A DNA stretch of 64,000 nucleotides, taken from Nonomuraea angiospora (GTDB lineage Bacteria; Actinomycetota; Actinomycetes; Streptosporangiales; Streptosporangiaceae). The notes under the pieces are model-generated. The model was given only the letters and a program-made list of their open reading frames with translations, searched no databases and was not told where the DNA came from. This document shows, piece by piece, positions 41,293 to 52,662 of this stretch (positions within the stretch are counted from its first letter, which is position 1; every line of letters starts with the position of its first letter). The position numbers and the translations under genes are program-made. The stretch covers positions 4,402,001 to 4,466,000 of the forward strand of contig NZ_JADBEK010000001.1 in the NCBI RefSeq assembly GCF_014873145.1. The letters run 5' to 3'.

Positions 41293-41990
41293 GGCAGGGC
41301 CGTGATCAGCTCGCGCACCGGCTTGCGGGCGCCCGTGTAGAACGGGATCTCCACGCGCGTGTGGCGGCGGGCCTGGGCGCCCCGCAGCGTACGCATGAGG
41401 TCGACGATCCGGTGCAGCTCGTCGGCCTCGAACGCCAGCATCCACTCGTAGTCGTTGAGCGAGAAGCACGCCACCGTGTTGGCCCGCACGTCGGGATAGT
41501 CGCGCGCCATCCTGCCGTGCTCGGCCAGCATGGCCCGGCGCTCGGAGTCCTCGAGCAGATACCACTCGTACGACCGCACGAACGGGTAGACGCTCACGTA
41601 GGCCCGCGGCTCCTCCTCCGCGAGGAAGGCCGGGATGTGCGACTTGTTGAACTCGGCCGGCCGGTGCAGCGCCATGGCCGACCAGACGGGCCTGCTGTGG
41701 CGGCCCAGCTCGGTGCGCCGGAACCTGGAGTAGACGTCCTGCAGGTCCTCGGGGGTGGGCGCGTGCCACCAGAACATGAAGTCGGCGTCGGCCCGCAGCC
41801 CGGCCACGTCGTAGACCCCCCTGGTCACGACGCCCTTGCCGGCGGCCTGGTCCAGCAGCTCCTCGACCTCACCGGCCAGGCCGTCGCGGTCGACGGGACA
41901 CGGCTCGGTCACCTGGAAGACCGACCACATCGTGTAACGGATCACCTGGTTGAGATCGCGGGCCTTGGGCCGCGGGGCTGCCTCTGTCAT
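41289..41990 (-). CDS. hemQ: Coproheme decarboxylase (chlorite-dismutase family)
   Basis: A 233-aa member of the heme-dependent chlorite-dismutase-like family. HemQ performs the last step of the coproporphyrin heme route, oxidative decarboxylation of two propionates. The catalytic Tyr is in [14 protein letters not shown] (about residue 134) and the proximal His is in [15 protein letters not shown] (about residue 159). [24 protein letters not shown] and [21 protein letters not shown] are family motifs. ATG 41990; hemY lies 5 bp upstream on the same strand. With hemE at 47.4 kb it identifies the Gram-positive-type heme pathway. Confidence 0.93.
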   Translation of the reverse strand: MTEAAPRPKARDLNQVIRYTMWSVFQVTEPCPVDRDGLAGEVEELLDQAAGKGVVTRGVYDVAGLRADADFMFWWHAPTPEDLQDVYSRFRRTELGRHSRPVWSAMALHRPAEFNKSHIPAFLAEEEPRAYVSVYPFVRSYEWYLLEDSERRAMLAEHGRMARDYPDVRANTVACFSLNDYEWMLAFEADELHRIVDLMRTLRGAQARRHTRVEIPFYTGARKPVRELITALP

Positions 41991-41995
41991 GGCCT

Positions 41996-43399
41996 CTATT
42001 GTCCTCTCAGGGACAGGTGGTCCAGAATCCGGGCCGCGGCCGTACGCGCCGTGCCGATGCAGGCCGGAATGCCGACGCCGTCGTACGCGGCGCCGCAGAC
42101 GGCCAGCCCGGGCTCCACGGCCACCGCCGCATGCACCCTGGCCACCCGGTCGAGGTGACCCACGTTGTACTGCGGCAGCGCGCCGCCCCAGCGCGTGACC
42201 CGGGTGTCCAGCGGCAGCCCGCTGGCGCCCATCACGTCGGCCATCTCGGCGGCGGCCAGCGACACCAGCTCGGTGTCGTCCCGCTGGAGCAGGTGCTCCT
42301 CGCCGACCCTGCCGATCGAGCAGCGCAGGATCACCATGTCCTTGGCCAGGTGTGGCCACTTGACCGAGCTGAACGTGACCGCCTTGACCGCCCGCCCCTC
42401 CACGGGCGGCACCAGGTAGCCGCTGGAGGAAGGCGGCTCGGGGAAGGCGCCGATCGGGTACGCGAGCGTGACGATGGCCATGCTGGCGTACTCGATCCTG
42501 GCCAGCTCGCTCGCCGCCTTGGGCACCTCGGCCTTGAGCAGCCGGGAGGCGGCGGGCCCTGGCGTGGCCACGATCACCGCGTCCGCCTCGACGATCTCGG
42601 GCCTCGGGACCGGGCCGGTGACGAGCTGCCAGCCATCGCCGGTCCTGCGCAGCTCGCGTACGGTGACGCCGGTCCTGATGTCCGCGCCCGACGCCTTGGC
42701 GACCGCCTCCGCGAGGCTGCCAGCGCCGTTCCTGAGGGTCGTGAAGACGGGCCCCGCGTCCTTCGGCGCCTCCTCGACGAGCTGCCTGGCCCCGGTCAGC
42801 AGCGAGCGCTCGGAGCGTGCCACCGCCGCCACGCGCGGCATCGTGGCTTCCAGCGACAACATGTCGGAACGGCCCGCGTAGACACCACCGAGCAGTGGCT
42901 CGACCAGCCGTTCGACGACCTCGGCGCCCATCCTGGCGCGGATGTAGGCGGCCACGGACACGTCGGTGCGGACGAGCGTCGCGGGCAGGATCTGGTCGAG
43001 CGGCACGCGCAGCAGGCCGCCGGGCGAGACGATGCCGGACTTGGCCAGCTCCGTCAGGTCGGCGGGCACGCCCATGACCTGGCCCTTCGGCATCGGCCGC
43101 AGCGTGCCCCTGCTGTAGATGGCCGAGCCGGCCGTGCCGGGGAAGACCAGCTCGTCGCCGAGCCCCACCGCACCGGCCAGCTCCTTGCCCTCGGGCCGCC
43201 TGGCCAGCATGGCCTCCGCGCCCGCGTCCACGCTCACCCCGGCGACCTCCGAGGCGTACAGCTTGCCGCCGATGCGCGAGGCGCCCTCCAGCACGGTCAC
43301 CCTGACCCGCTTGCCCCCGCTCTGGCGGAGATACCACGCGGCGGCGAGACCGGAGATCCCTCCGCCGATGACGACCACGTGGGCCCGATTCCCTTCCAC
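41996..43399 (-). CDS. hemY: Coproporphyrinogen III oxidase (HemY/CgoX-type protoporphyrinogen oxidase family)
   Basis: A 467-aa FAD enzyme which in actinobacteria oxidises coproporphyrinogen III to coproporphyrin III. The N-terminal FAD motif is [21 protein letters not shown], followed by [15 protein letters not shown]. Other landmarks are [31 protein letters not shown] and the C-terminal [28 protein letters not shown], the second FAD-binding region. Start GTG 43399; hemQ follows after 5 bp, so hemY-hemQ is an operon. The gene upstream on the other strand is a DUF4349 lipoprotein. Confidence 0.93.
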   Translation of the reverse strand: MEGNRAHVVVIGGGISGLAAAWYLRQSGGKRVRVTVLEGASRIGGKLYASEVAGVSVDAGAEAMLARRPEGKELAGAVGLGDELVFPGTAGSAIYSRGTLRPMPKGQVMGVPADLTELAKSGIVSPGGLLRVPLDQILPATLVRTDVSVAAYIRARMGAEVVERLVEPLLGGVYAGRSDMLSLEATMPRVAAVARSERSLLTGARQLVEEAPKDAGPVFTTLRNGAGSLAEAVAKASGADIRTGVTVRELRRTGDGWQLVTGPVPRPEIVEADAVIVATPGPAASRLLKAEVPKAASELARIEYASMAIVTLAYPIGAFPEPPSSSGYLVPPVEGRAVKAVTFSSVKWPHLAKDMVILRCSIGRVGEEHLLQRDDTELVSLAAAEMADVMGASGLPLDTRVTRWGGALPQYNVGHLDRVARVHAAVAVEPGLAVCGAAYDGVGIPACIGTARTAAARILDHLSLRGQ

Positions 43400-43496
43400 G
43401 CCTCCAGACGCTACCGCCTCGACGCCCTGCCTCCATAAACACGGTGACCTTAACGTGATTCATCCCGTCAAACCGGGGCTATCCGGCGCCCGTCTT

Positions 43497-44459
43497 ATGG
43501 GCATGAGGAGAATCCGGTACGGAATCGCACTCGCGACCGCCTGCTCAGCCCTGCTCCTGGCCGGCTGCGGCGGCGGCAGCCGCTCAGATGTCCTCACCAG
43601 CGACGCGGGCAGCGGGGTGGCCGCACCGGCCGTGGCCTCCGCGGCGCCGGCTGAGGCACAGGAGCAGGGCATCAGCAAGCAGCCGAGACCCCAGCGCCAG
43701 GACAACGGCGGGCTGGTCTCGAACGTCAAGCTCACCCAGCAGGACCGCCAGGTCATCTACACCGGCAGCATGACCGTGCGGGCCAAGCAGGTCACCGCCG
43801 CCGTGCAGCAGGCCAAGCAGATGGTGACGTCGGCGGGCGGCTACCTGTCCAAGGAGGAGACCAGCTCGGCCAGCGACAGCGAGGACTCGGCCACGCTGGA
43901 GTTCAAGGTCCCGCCGGACAAGTACGCCGATTTGCTCGCCCGGCTCGGCAAGGACCTGGGCAAGCAGCTGTCCATGAACCAGGGCACCCAGGACGTCACC
44001 ATGCGGGTGGCCGACGTCAACAGCCGGCTCAAGTCCGCGCAGGAGTCGCTGGACTCGCTGCGCACGCTGCTGAAGAAGGCCGACACGATCGGCCAGGTGC
44101 TGCAGGTGGAGCGGGAGATCTCCACGCGGGAGGCGGACCTGGAGTCGCTGCAGGCGCAGCAGAAGGAGCTGGCCACGCAGGTCGCCATGGCCACGCTGAC
44201 GCTCCGGCTGGTCGGGCCGGTCACCGAGGTCCAGGATCCCGAGGACGAGCCCGCGGGCTTCCTGGGCGGGCTGAAGGCGGGCTGGAAGGCGCTGGTGTCG
44301 TTCGTGAAGGTCGCGCTGACGGTGCTCGGCGCGCTGCTGCCGTGGCTGATCGCGTCGCTGCCCCTGATCGCGCTGGTGATCTACCTGGCGCGGCGCAATC
44401 GCGTCAGGCGTCCCGCCGTCCCCACTCCCCCGCCGGGCCCCGGCCCCGAGGCGGCCTGA
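43497..44459 (+). CDS. DUF4349 lipoprotein
   Basis: A 320-aa membrane protein. The N-terminus is a lipoprotein signal: IRYGIALATACSALLLAGCGGGS, Cys about residue 25. The DUF4349 region runs residues ~75-275: ADRQVIYTGSMTVRAKQV-like start (QDRQVIYTGSMTVRAKQV), LEFKVPPDKYADLLARLGKDLG and a coiled-coil VADVNSRLKSAQESLDSLRTLL with VLQVEREISTREADLESLQAQQKEL. A C-terminal membrane helix (ALTVLGALLPWLIASLPLIALVIYLARR) ends it. Domain of unknown function; often found beside heme genes in actinobacteria. ATG 43497 or 43503 may be the start. It is divergent from hemY. Confidence 0.88.
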   Translation: MGMRRIRYGIALATACSALLLAGCGGGSRSDVLTSDAGSGVAAPAVASAAPAEAQEQGISKQPRPQRQDNGGLVSNVKLTQQDRQVIYTGSMTVRAKQVTAAVQQAKQMVTSAGGYLSKEETSSASDSEDSATLEFKVPPDKYADLLARLGKDLGKQLSMNQGTQDVTMRVADVNSRLKSAQESLDSLRTLLKKADTIGQVLQVEREISTREADLESLQAQQKELATQVAMATLTLRLVGPVTEVQDPEDEPAGFLGGLKAGWKALVSFVKVALTVLGALLPWLIASLPLIALVIYLARRNRVRRPAVPTPPPGPGPEAA

Positions 44460-44504
44460 CCGCCCAGAGGCCGGTACTGAGGCCGGTACTGAGGCCGGGT
44501 ACGC

Positions 44505-44539
44505 CGTCCGGGCCGGCCCGGCGTGGGCCGACCCGGACG
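44505..44539. terminator. Bidirectional hairpin between the DUF4349 gene and katG
   Basis: Arms 44505-44519 and 44525-44539 pair over 15 positions with a single mismatch, around a 5-nt loop. A direct repeat (AGGCCGGTACTG, twice) precedes it at about 44468-44491. Confidence 0.75.
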
Positions 44540-44546
44540 TCGATCA

Positions 44547-46790
<2,244 letters not shown>

Positions 46791-46804
46791 CTAGATCACG
46801 GTGC

Positions 46805-47227
46805 TCAGGAACCGCTGGCGGTGGAACAGTCGGGGCACAGGCCCCAGTAGATGACCTCGGCCTCGTCGATCGTGAAGCCGTGGGCGTCGGACGCGGTCAG
46901 GCAGGGCACCTCGCCCACCGCGCAGTCGACGTCGGCGACGACACCGCACGAGCGGCACACGACGTGGTGGTGGTTGTCGCCGATGCGCCCCTCGAAGCGG
47001 GCCGGGCTGCCGGCCGGTTCGAGGCGACGGACGAGCCCCGCCGCGGTGAGCGCGTGCAGGGCTTCGTACACGGCTTGGAGGGAGACGTGGCCGACGCGGT
47101 CGCGCACCCCGGAGGCGATCGCCTCGACGTCGAGGTGGTCGCCCTCCCGGACGGTCTCGAGCAGCGCGACGCGGGCGGCCGTCACTCTCAGGCCTACACC
47201 GCGCAGCTCCTCGGCGGTGGTCTTCAT
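46805..47227 (-). CDS. furA: Fur-family regulator (FurA/CatR-like), cotranscribed with katG
   Basis: A 140-aa Fur-type repressor. The winged-helix part contains LRVTAARVALLETVREGDHLDVEAIA and HVSLQAVYEALHALTAAGLVRRLE. Metal sites include HHHVVCRSCGVVADVDCA (His cluster plus CxxC, the structural zinc) and VIYWGLCPDCSTA (second CxxC). In mycobacteria and Streptomyces the homologues FurA/CatR are iron- or peroxide-responsive repressors of their own gene and katG; I infer the same. ATG 47227 is used; GTG 47233 is an alternative, and the mRNA may be leaderless. Operator-like repeats lie at the start. Confidence 0.9.
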   Translation of the reverse strand: MKTTAEELRGVGLRVTAARVALLETVREGDHLDVEAIASGVRDRVGHVSLQAVYEALHALTAAGLVRRLEPAGSPARFEGRIGDNHHHVVCRSCGVVADVDCAVGEVPCLTASDAHGFTIDEAEVIYWGLCPDCSTASGS

Positions 47228-47259
47228 AAACACGAACTATACAAGATAACGAACCATCC
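47228..47259 (-). promoter_or_regulatory. Promoter and repeat elements of the fur-katG operon
   Basis: On the complement, GACTTG and TATAGT are 17 bp apart; TATAGT ends 8 nt before ATG 47227. The hexamer GTTCGT (complement of ACGAAC at 47232-47237 and 47249-47254) occurs twice at 17-bp distance across the -10, and could be a FurA/CatR site in an unusually AT-rich segment. Confidence 0.5.
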
Positions 47260-47299
47260 AAGTCTAGTGACGTGCCGGGAAACATTCCGTGGACATGCG

Positions 47300-47331
47300 A
47301 AAAAGCCCGCCCCGCGCGCTGCGGGACGGGC
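47300..47331 (-). terminator. Intrinsic terminator of hemE
   Basis: On the complement, GCCCGTCCCGC (from 47331) and GCGGGGCGGGC form an 11-bp stem with one mismatch around a 5-nt loop, followed by five T residues (complement of 47300-47304), 21 bp after the hemE stop. Confidence 0.88.
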
Positions 47332-47351
47332 CTCGGGCCGGCGGCCGGGTC

Positions 47352-48380
47352 TCAGCCGGCGACGCTCGCCTCGTGGACCAGGTCGGTGAGGCGCTTGAGC
47401 TGGTCGGGGTCGGTCGAGGGCAGCACGCCGTGTCCCAGGTTGAACACGTGCCCCTCGGCGGCCCGGCCCTGGCGCAGCACCTCGCGCGCCTTGCGCTCGA
47501 CGACCTCCCACGGCGCCAGGAGCACGGCCGGGTCGAGGTTGCCCTGCAACGCCCTGCCGGGGCCGACCCGGCGGGCCGCCTCGTCGAGCGGCACCCGCCA
47601 GTCCACGCCCACCACGTCGGCCCCGGCCTCGCCGAGCACGCCGAGCAGCTCGCCCGTGCCGACGCCGAAGTGGATGCGCGGCACGTCCGTCACGCCCTCG
47701 AAGATCCGCCGGGTGTACGGCAGGACGAACTCCCGGTAGTCGGCCGGCGCCACCGCCCCCACCCAGGAGTCGAAGAGCTGCACGGCCGAGGCCCCGGCCG
47801 CGACCTGGAGGCGCAGGTGCTCCAGGACGATCGTGGTCAGCCGCTCCATGAGCGCGTGCCACAGTCGCGGCTCGCCGTACATCATGGCCTTGGTGCGGTC
47901 GTGGTTCTTGGACGGGCCGCCCTCGACGAGGTAGGAGCCGAGCGTGAACGGCGCCCCGGCGAAGCCGATCAGCGGCGTGCCGCCCAGCTCGCCGGTGAGC
48001 GCGCGGATGGCCTCGGTGACGTACGGCACGTCGTCCGGCTCCAGCGGGCGCAGCGCCTCGACGCCCTTGGCGTCGCGGATCGGGTCGGCCACGACGGGGC
48101 CCACGCCCGGCTTGATGTCGAGATCGACGCCGATGGCCTTGAGCGGGACGACGATGTCGCTGAAGAAGACGGCCGCGTCCACGCCGTAGCGGCGCACGGG
48201 CTGCATGGTGATCTCGACGATCAGGTCGGGCGTCGCGCAGGCGGTGAGCATCGGCACGCCCCCGCGGACCTTGTGGTATTCCGGCAGCGCCCGACCGGCC
48301 TGGCGCATGTACCAGACCGGGGTGTGCGGGACGGGCTGGCGGCGGCAGGCACGCAGGAACGCTGAGTCGGCGAGGTTCAC
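47352..48380 (-). CDS. hemE: Uroporphyrinogen decarboxylase
   Basis: A 342-aa enzyme that removes four carboxyl groups from uroporphyrinogen III to give coproporphyrinogen III. Signatures are [21 protein letters not shown] (Arg anchors for substrate), [23 protein letters not shown] (active-site Asp), [17 protein letters not shown] and [32 protein letters not shown], ending in [26 protein letters not shown] 48380 ([21 protein letters not shown]) fits the family length; the frame is open to 48458. It has its own terminator, so hemE is not directly cotranscribed with fur-katG. Confidence 0.96.
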   Translation of the reverse strand: MNLADSAFLRACRRQPVPHTPVWYMRQAGRALPEYHKVRGGVPMLTACATPDLIVEITMQPVRRYGVDAAVFFSDIVVPLKAIGVDLDIKPGVGPVVADPIRDAKGVEALRPLEPDDVPYVTEAIRALTGELGGTPLIGFAGAPFTLGSYLVEGGPSKNHDRTKAMMYGEPRLWHALMERLTTIVLEHLRLQVAAGASAVQLFDSWVGAVAPADYREFVLPYTRRIFEGVTDVPRIHFGVGTGELLGVLGEAGADVVGVDWRVPLDEAARRVGPGRALQGNLDPAVLLAPWEVVERKAREVLRQGRAAEGHVFNLGHGVLPSTDPDQLKRLTDLVHEASVAG

Positions 48381-48696
48381 CCCACAAGGGTGCCATGGCG
48401 GGGCGGCGGTCCCGACACTGGTGCGAGGTGTCGGAAAAACATCGATCGAACACCCCAAGTCATGATCAGATAGCCAGATGAAGGTTTACCGGTCTGCTCG
48501 GCATCGGCGTCGCACGAGGGTCGAACACACCCCATGCCCGGCCAGAGTGCCGGTCTCGACTGGGCCAAATGTTCGCCAACCCCCCGCGCGGCATCGATTC
48601 AGAGACCACTTTCGGGACACGCCGAGCGCGTTGCGGGGAAATGTCAGCGGCTCGTGCCAACGTCGGAGCCACGACCCGAAGAAAGGCCCCGGTTCG

Positions 48697-48918
48697 ATGA
48701 CTCGTGCGACTACCGCGTTGTGGACTTCCCCAGAGCGCCGCAATGAGCGCTGCCTGTCCTGTGCCGGTGAGCGGCTGTTCGAGCAACCGCCGTGCCTCGA
48801 CGGGCACGAGCCCGGCCACTGCCCGGAGTGGGCCTGCGTCGAGTGCGGTCACGCGATCGTCATCGGCACCGCCGAGTCCGTCCGACAGGTTCGCCAGCTG
48901 GTTACGGCAGCGGCTTGA
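48697..48918 (+). CDS. 73-aa zinc-ribbon protein
   Basis: ATG 48697 encodes a small protein with two CxxC pairs, ERCLSCAGERLFEQPPCLDG and HCPEWACVECGHAIVIG, plus single His residues, typical of a treble-clef or zinc-ribbon fold. The upstream part of the frame, open to 48478, is Arg-rich and unlike this domain. GAAAGG lies about 11 nt before the ATG. It ends 60 bp before the DUF3000 gene. The family is conserved in actinobacteria near hemE/DUF3000 in my recollection, but has no known role. The 238-bp gap 48459-48696 shows no other gene. Confidence 0.7.
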   Translation: MTRATTALWTSPERRNERCLSCAGERLFEQPPCLDGHEPGHCPEWACVECGHAIVIGTAESVRQVRQLVTAAA

Positions 48919-48978
48919 TCACGAAGGATGAGCACCCCTGTGGTCCCCTTCCGTCCGACTTCGACCTACGCTTCCGCT

Positions 48979-49575
48979 ATGACACTCAGTGACCCGCCTC
49001 CTCCCCCCGCGGCGTTCACGCGCGCGGCGGAGAGCATGCGGTCGACCGAGGTCAGGCCGGAGATCGAGCTGGAGGACCTGCCCGCGCCGCAGCGGCTGGC
49101 CCCCTTCTCCTCGGCCATCGGCGCGTCGGTCTACCGCGACGACGACGAGCTCGCGGTGGGCAGGCTGATCCTGCTCTACGACCCCGACGGCCAGCGCGGG
49201 TGGGAGGGCCCGTTCCGGCTGGTGGCCTACGTCAGGGCCGACATGGAGCCGGAGATCACCTCCGACCCGCTGCTCGGGCCGGTCGTCTGGAGCTGGCTGA
49301 CCGAGGCTCTGGAGGCCCACCAAGCCGACTACTCCGCCGCTGGCGGTACCGTGACAAGAGCTGTGTCAGAGGGGTTCGGCAACAAAGCCGAAGACCCGGT
49401 CACGACCGAGCTCGAGCTGCGGGCGTCCTGGTCACCGGCGCAGGAGGATCTCTCCGGCCACGTCGCCGCCTGGTGCGACCTCATGTGCCTGGCGGCGGGG
49501 ATCCCGCCGCTCCCGCCCGACGTGGCCGCCCTTCCCCGCCGCCGTGATGATCCGGAGAGTGACCGTACGAAGTGA
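48979..49575 (+). CDS. DUF3000 protein
   Basis: A 198-aa protein recognised as DUF3000: FTRAAESMRSTEVRPEIELEDLPAPQRLAPFSSAIGASVYRDDDELAVGRLILLYDPDGQRGWEGPFRLVAYVRADMEPEI-type core (read in pieces: RPEIELEDLPAPQRLAP, GRLILLYDPDGQRGWEG, FRLVAYVRADMEPEI). The C-terminal LELRASWSPAQEDLSGHVAAWCDLMCLAAGIPP completes it. Unknown function, actinobacteria only. ATG 48979 has TACGCT 7 nt upstream, suggesting a leaderless mRNA; an ATG at 48928 with GAAGG nearby is the alternative. Ribonuclease D follows 45 bp later, an arrangement conserved in the phylum. Confidence 0.9.
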   Translation: MTLSDPPPPPAAFTRAAESMRSTEVRPEIELEDLPAPQRLAPFSSAIGASVYRDDDELAVGRLILLYDPDGQRGWEGPFRLVAYVRADMEPEITSDPLLGPVVWSWLTEALEAHQADYSAAGGTVTRAVSEGFGNKAEDPVTTELELRASWSPAQEDLSGHVAAWCDLMCLAAGIPPLPPDVAALPRRRDDPESDRTK

Positions 49576-49620
49576 GGGCACCAGTCAAGACAGCACCAGC
49601 GTCATGAGGTCGGTGAACTC

Positions 49621-50847
49621 GTGACAGAAGAACGTACCGTCGTGCCGCTCCTGGAGCCGCGCGAGGGCATTCCACCGGTCATCGCGGACGCCGACGCGCT
49701 GACTGGAATCGTTTCGCGTTTCGCCGCGGGCAAGGGTCCCGTGGCGGTCGACGCCGAACGCGCCTCGGGCTATCGCTACGGCAACCGCGCCTACCTCGTA
49801 CAGCTGCGCCGGGCCGGGGCCGGGACCGCGTTGATCGACCCGATCGCCTGCCCCGACCTGTCCGCGCTCGACGCGGCCGTGGCCGAGGCGGAGATCGTGC
49901 TGCACGCCGCCTCCCAGGACCTGCCGTGCCTGCTCGAGGTGGGGTTCAGGCCGCGGGAGATGTTCGACACCGAGCTGGCGGGGCGGCTGCTCGGCTACGA
50001 GCGGGTCGGGCTCGGCACGATGGTCGAGACCGTGCTCGGGCTCCGGCTGGAGAAGGGCCACTCGGCCGCCGACTGGTCCACCCGGCCGCTGCCGGAAGAC
50101 TGGCTGCGCTACGCGGCCCTCGACGTGGAAGTGCTGGTCGAGCTCCGCGACGTGCTCCACCAGGAGCTGGCCGACAGCGGGAAGCTGGAGTGGGCGCGCG
50201 AGGAGTTCGCCGCCGTGCTCAACACGCCGCCGCCCGTGCCGCGCTCCGATCCGTGGCGGCGCACGTCGGGCATCCACAAGGTCCGCAACGTACGCGCGCT
50301 GGCGATCGTGCGGGAGTTGTGGACCATGCGCGACCGGATCGCCCGGGAGGCCGACCTGGCGCCGGGGCGGGTGTTGCCCGACGCGGCCATCGTGACGGCG
50401 GCGCTCGAGGGACCCCGCACCAAGAAGGCCTTGACCGAAATATCAGCATTCACCGGGCGCAGCGCACGCCGCCACATGAGCGACTGGCTCGCCGCCGTCA
50501 CCCGTGCCCGCGGCCTGCCGGACAATCAGCTCCCGCAGCCCAGCACCCCGGGCGACGGACCGCCACCGCCCAACCGCTGGGCCGACCGCGACCCGGCCGC
50601 CGCCAAACGCCTCGCCGCCGCGCGAGCGGTGGTGGCGGCGCTGGCCGAGCAGCACCACATGCCGACCGAGAACCTGCTCCAGCCGGACGCGGTACGGCGG
50701 CTCACCTGGGAGCCGCCGGAGGAGGTCACCGAGGAGACGGTGACGGAGCGGCTGCGCGAGCTGGGGGCCCGGGAGTGGCAGCTCTCCCTGACGGCCCATC
50801 CCATCACCAAGGCCCTGGCCCGCCTGGAAAACCGCGGAGACCTCTAA
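49621..50847 (+). CDS. rnd: Ribonuclease D
   Basis: A 408-aa DEDD-family 3'-5' exoribonuclease with a C-terminal HRDC domain. The exonuclease metal ligands are Asp/Glu of PVAVDAERASGYRYG (motif I, DAE), LHAASQDLPCLLEVGF (motif II Asp) and LRYAALDVEVLVELRDVL (motif III, Y-x3-D). HRDC lies about residues 215-295 (RTSGIHKVRNVRALAIVRELWTMRDRIAREADLAPGRVLPDAAI). It trims stable RNAs such as tRNA precursors. GTG 49621. A strong hairpin terminator follows the stop. Confidence 0.95.
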   Translation: MTEERTVVPLLEPREGIPPVIADADALTGIVSRFAAGKGPVAVDAERASGYRYGNRAYLVQLRRAGAGTALIDPIACPDLSALDAAVAEAEIVLHAASQDLPCLLEVGFRPREMFDTELAGRLLGYERVGLGTMVETVLGLRLEKGHSAADWSTRPLPEDWLRYAALDVEVLVELRDVLHQELADSGKLEWAREEFAAVLNTPPPVPRSDPWRRTSGIHKVRNVRALAIVRELWTMRDRIAREADLAPGRVLPDAAIVTAALEGPRTKKALTEISAFTGRSARRHMSDWLAAVTRARGLPDNQLPQPSTPGDGPPPPNRWADRDPAAAKRLAAARAVVAALAEQHHMPTENLLQPDAVRRLTWEPPEEVTEETVTERLRELGAREWQLSLTAHPITKALARLENRGDL

Positions 50848-50868
50848 CACCCGCCCCTTCACCCACAA

Positions 50869-50908
50869 CGCGCCCCCACCCACCCGAACCCGGGAGGGTG
50901 GGGGCGCG
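50869..50908 (+). terminator. Terminator after ribonuclease D
   Basis: CGCGCCCCCACCC (50869-50881) and GGGTGGGGGCGCG (50896-50908) form a perfect 13-bp stem around a 14-nt loop, 21 bp after the stop. Confidence 0.75.
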
Positions 50909-50980
50909 TCGCACACCCGCAGGACGACCCGCGCCCGCTCTCGCCGACGCGCCACAGCTGCCAACGCCGCCGCCCCACGA

Positions 50981-51311
50981 CCGAACGCCGGGCCGGGCGC
51001 CGTGCGCGTTGCGCCGGCCACCACCGCACACCATCCCGCCGACGCGGCGCCATAGGGCAGCCCAGCGAACGCGCCGCTGACGTACCAGCGCGCCAAGACG
51101 CCAACGGCCCACGACGCCGACCCACGCCCCGCATCCGAACGCCCACCCGGAGCGCCGCACCGAACGCCGGGCCGGGCGCCGTGCGCGTTGCGCCGGCCAC
51201 CACCGCACACCGTCCCGCCGACGCGGCGCCATAGGGCAGCCCAGCGAACGCGCCGCTGACGTACCAGCGCGCCAAGACGCCAACGGCCCACGACGCCGAC
51301 CCACGCCCCGC
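50981..51311. repeat. 152-bp direct duplication with 179-bp period in a 669-bp gap
   Basis: Positions 50981-51132 recur at 51160-51311 with one visible mismatch (CCATCCCGCC versus CCGTCCCGCC). The period of 179 bp is not a multiple of three, so neither strand can keep a frame through it. The gap 50848-51516 contains no convincing gene; the promoter and operator of the next operon occupy its right end. Confidence 0.9.
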
Positions 51312-51443
51312 GCCCGAGCGCCCGACCTGGACATCGCGCCCGCGCACCGCACCGCGCCCGAGCAACGCGCCCGAGTGCCCTTGTGCCCGAGGGGGTGCTG
51401 GGCTCGGAGGGTGGGTTTTCGGGGGTGTGGGGGTTGGGGCTAC

Positions 51444-51473
51444 TTGACGGGGTTGGTGGGGCGGCCGTACGGT
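51444..51473 (+). promoter_or_regulatory. Promoter of the Gfo/Idh-DUF993-isomerase operon
   Basis: TTGACG (51444-51449) and TACGGT (51468-51473) are 18 bp apart. The expected start point falls inside the palindromic operator that begins 3 bp later. Confidence 0.7.
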
Positions 51474-51475
51474 TC

Positions 51476-51491
51476 GGGAAAGCGCTTTCCC
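51476..51491 (+). promoter_or_regulatory. LacI-type operator, left end of the sugar regulon
   Basis: GGGAAAGCGCTTTCCC is a 16-bp perfect palindrome with the central CG typical of LacI/GalR-family sites, directly after the -10. The core GGAAA-N-CG-N-TTTCC recurs at 60663-60676 before the lacI-type gene. Confidence 0.85.
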
Positions 51492-51516
51492 CATGTTTGT
51501 CCTGAAGGGATCCTCA

Positions 51517-52662
51517 ATGAGCGTGCGCACCATCGGCGTCGTGATGAACGGCGTCACCGGGCGGATGGGCTACCGTCAGCACCTGGTCCGTTCCGTCCTG
51601 GCCATCAACGAGCAGGGCGGGGTCACGCTCTCGGACGGCGGCAGGGTGAAGATCAAGCCAGTACTTGTCGGCAGAAATGCCGATAAATTGGCAGATATCG
51701 CGGCGAAGCATGGGATTTCGGATTTCACTACGGAGCTCGACTCCGCCCTCGCCGACGACGACAACCTGATCTACTTCGACGCCCAGGTCACCAGCGCCCG
51801 CGTCAAGGCCGTCTTGAAGGCCATCGAGGCGGGTAAGCACATCTACGCCGAGAAGCCCACCGCCGAGTCGACGCAGGAGGCGATGGCGCTGGCCGAGGCC
51901 GCCACGGCCAAGGGCGTCAAGAACGGCGTCGTGCAGGACAAGCTCTTCCTGCCCGGCCTGCTCAAGCTGAAGCGGCTGATCGACGGCGGCTTCTTCGGCC
52001 GGATCCTGTCGGTGCGCGGGGAGTTCGGCTACTGGGTGTTCGAGGGCGACTGGCAGGAGGCGCAGCGCCCGTCGTGGAACTACCGGGCCGAGGACGGCGG
52101 CGGCATCGTGCTCGACATGTTCCCGCACTGGCACTACGTGATGGAGAACCTGTTCGGCCGCGTCCAGTCCGTCTACGCCCGCGCCGTGACGCACGTCCCC
52201 GCCCGGGTGGACGAGCAGGGCAACACCTACCAGGCCACCGCGGACGACGCCGCGTACGGGATCTTCGAGCTCGAAGGCGGCATCGTCGCCCAGATCAACT
52301 CCTCCTGGACCGTGCGCGTGAACCGCGACGAGCTGGTCGAGTTCCAGGTGGACGGCACGCACGGCAGCGCCGTGGCCGGCCTGCGCAACTGCCGCGTGCA
52401 GCACCGCTCCGCCACCCCCAAGCCGGTCTGGAACCCCGACCTGCCCGCCACCGCCCGCTTCCGCGACGGGTGGCAGGAGGTGCCGGACAACGCCGAGTTC
52501 GACAACGGGTTCAAGGTGCAGTGGGAGGCGTTCATCAAGCACGTGCTGGAGGACGCGCCCTTCCCGAACGACTTCGCCTCCGGCGCCCGCGGCGTGCAGC
52601 TCGCCGAGCTGGGGCTGCGTTCGTCCGCCGAGGGCCGCAGGATCGAGGTGCCGCAGCTGTGA
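51517..52662 (+). CDS. Gfo/Idh/MocA-family oxidoreductase
   Basis: A 381-aa NAD(P)-dependent sugar or polyol dehydrogenase-like protein. The N-terminal Rossmann region begins IGVVMNGVTGRMGYRQHL; the EKP motif is HIYAEKPTAESTQEAMALAEA (Lys of the conserved EKP, about residue 113). The C-terminal domain has GGGIVLDMFPHWHYVMENLFG, holding the conserved D-x3-H (Asp/His pair). ATG 51517 has GAAGGGA 7 nt upstream. Its stop overlaps the DUF993 gene start in GTGA, and that gene in turn overlaps the isomerase, so the three are one translationally coupled operon controlled by the LacI-type operator. The specific substrate is unknown. Confidence 0.9.
   Translation: MSVRTIGVVMNGVTGRMGYRQHLVRSVLAINEQGGVTLSDGGRVKIKPVLVGRNADKLADIAAKHGISDFTTELDSALADDDNLIYFDAQVTSARVKAVLKAIEAGKHIYAEKPTAESTQEAMALAEAATAKGVKNGVVQDKLFLPGLLKLKRLIDGGFFGRILSVRGEFGYWVFEGDWQEAQRPSWNYRAEDGGGIVLDMFPHWHYVMENLFGRVQSVYARAVTHVPARVDEQGNTYQATADDAAYGIFELEGGIVAQINSSWTVRVNRDELVEFQVDGTHGSAVAGLRNCRVQHRSATPKPVWNPDLPATARFRDGWQEVPDNAEFDNGFKVQWEAFIKHVLEDAPFPNDFASGARGVQLAELGLRSSAEGRRIEVPQL

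Noticed and set aside
50849..51352. Membrane-like repeat ORFs on the complement in the duplicated gap
   Set aside because: The 179-bp period shifts the frame between copies, so the apparent protein repeats lie in different frames.
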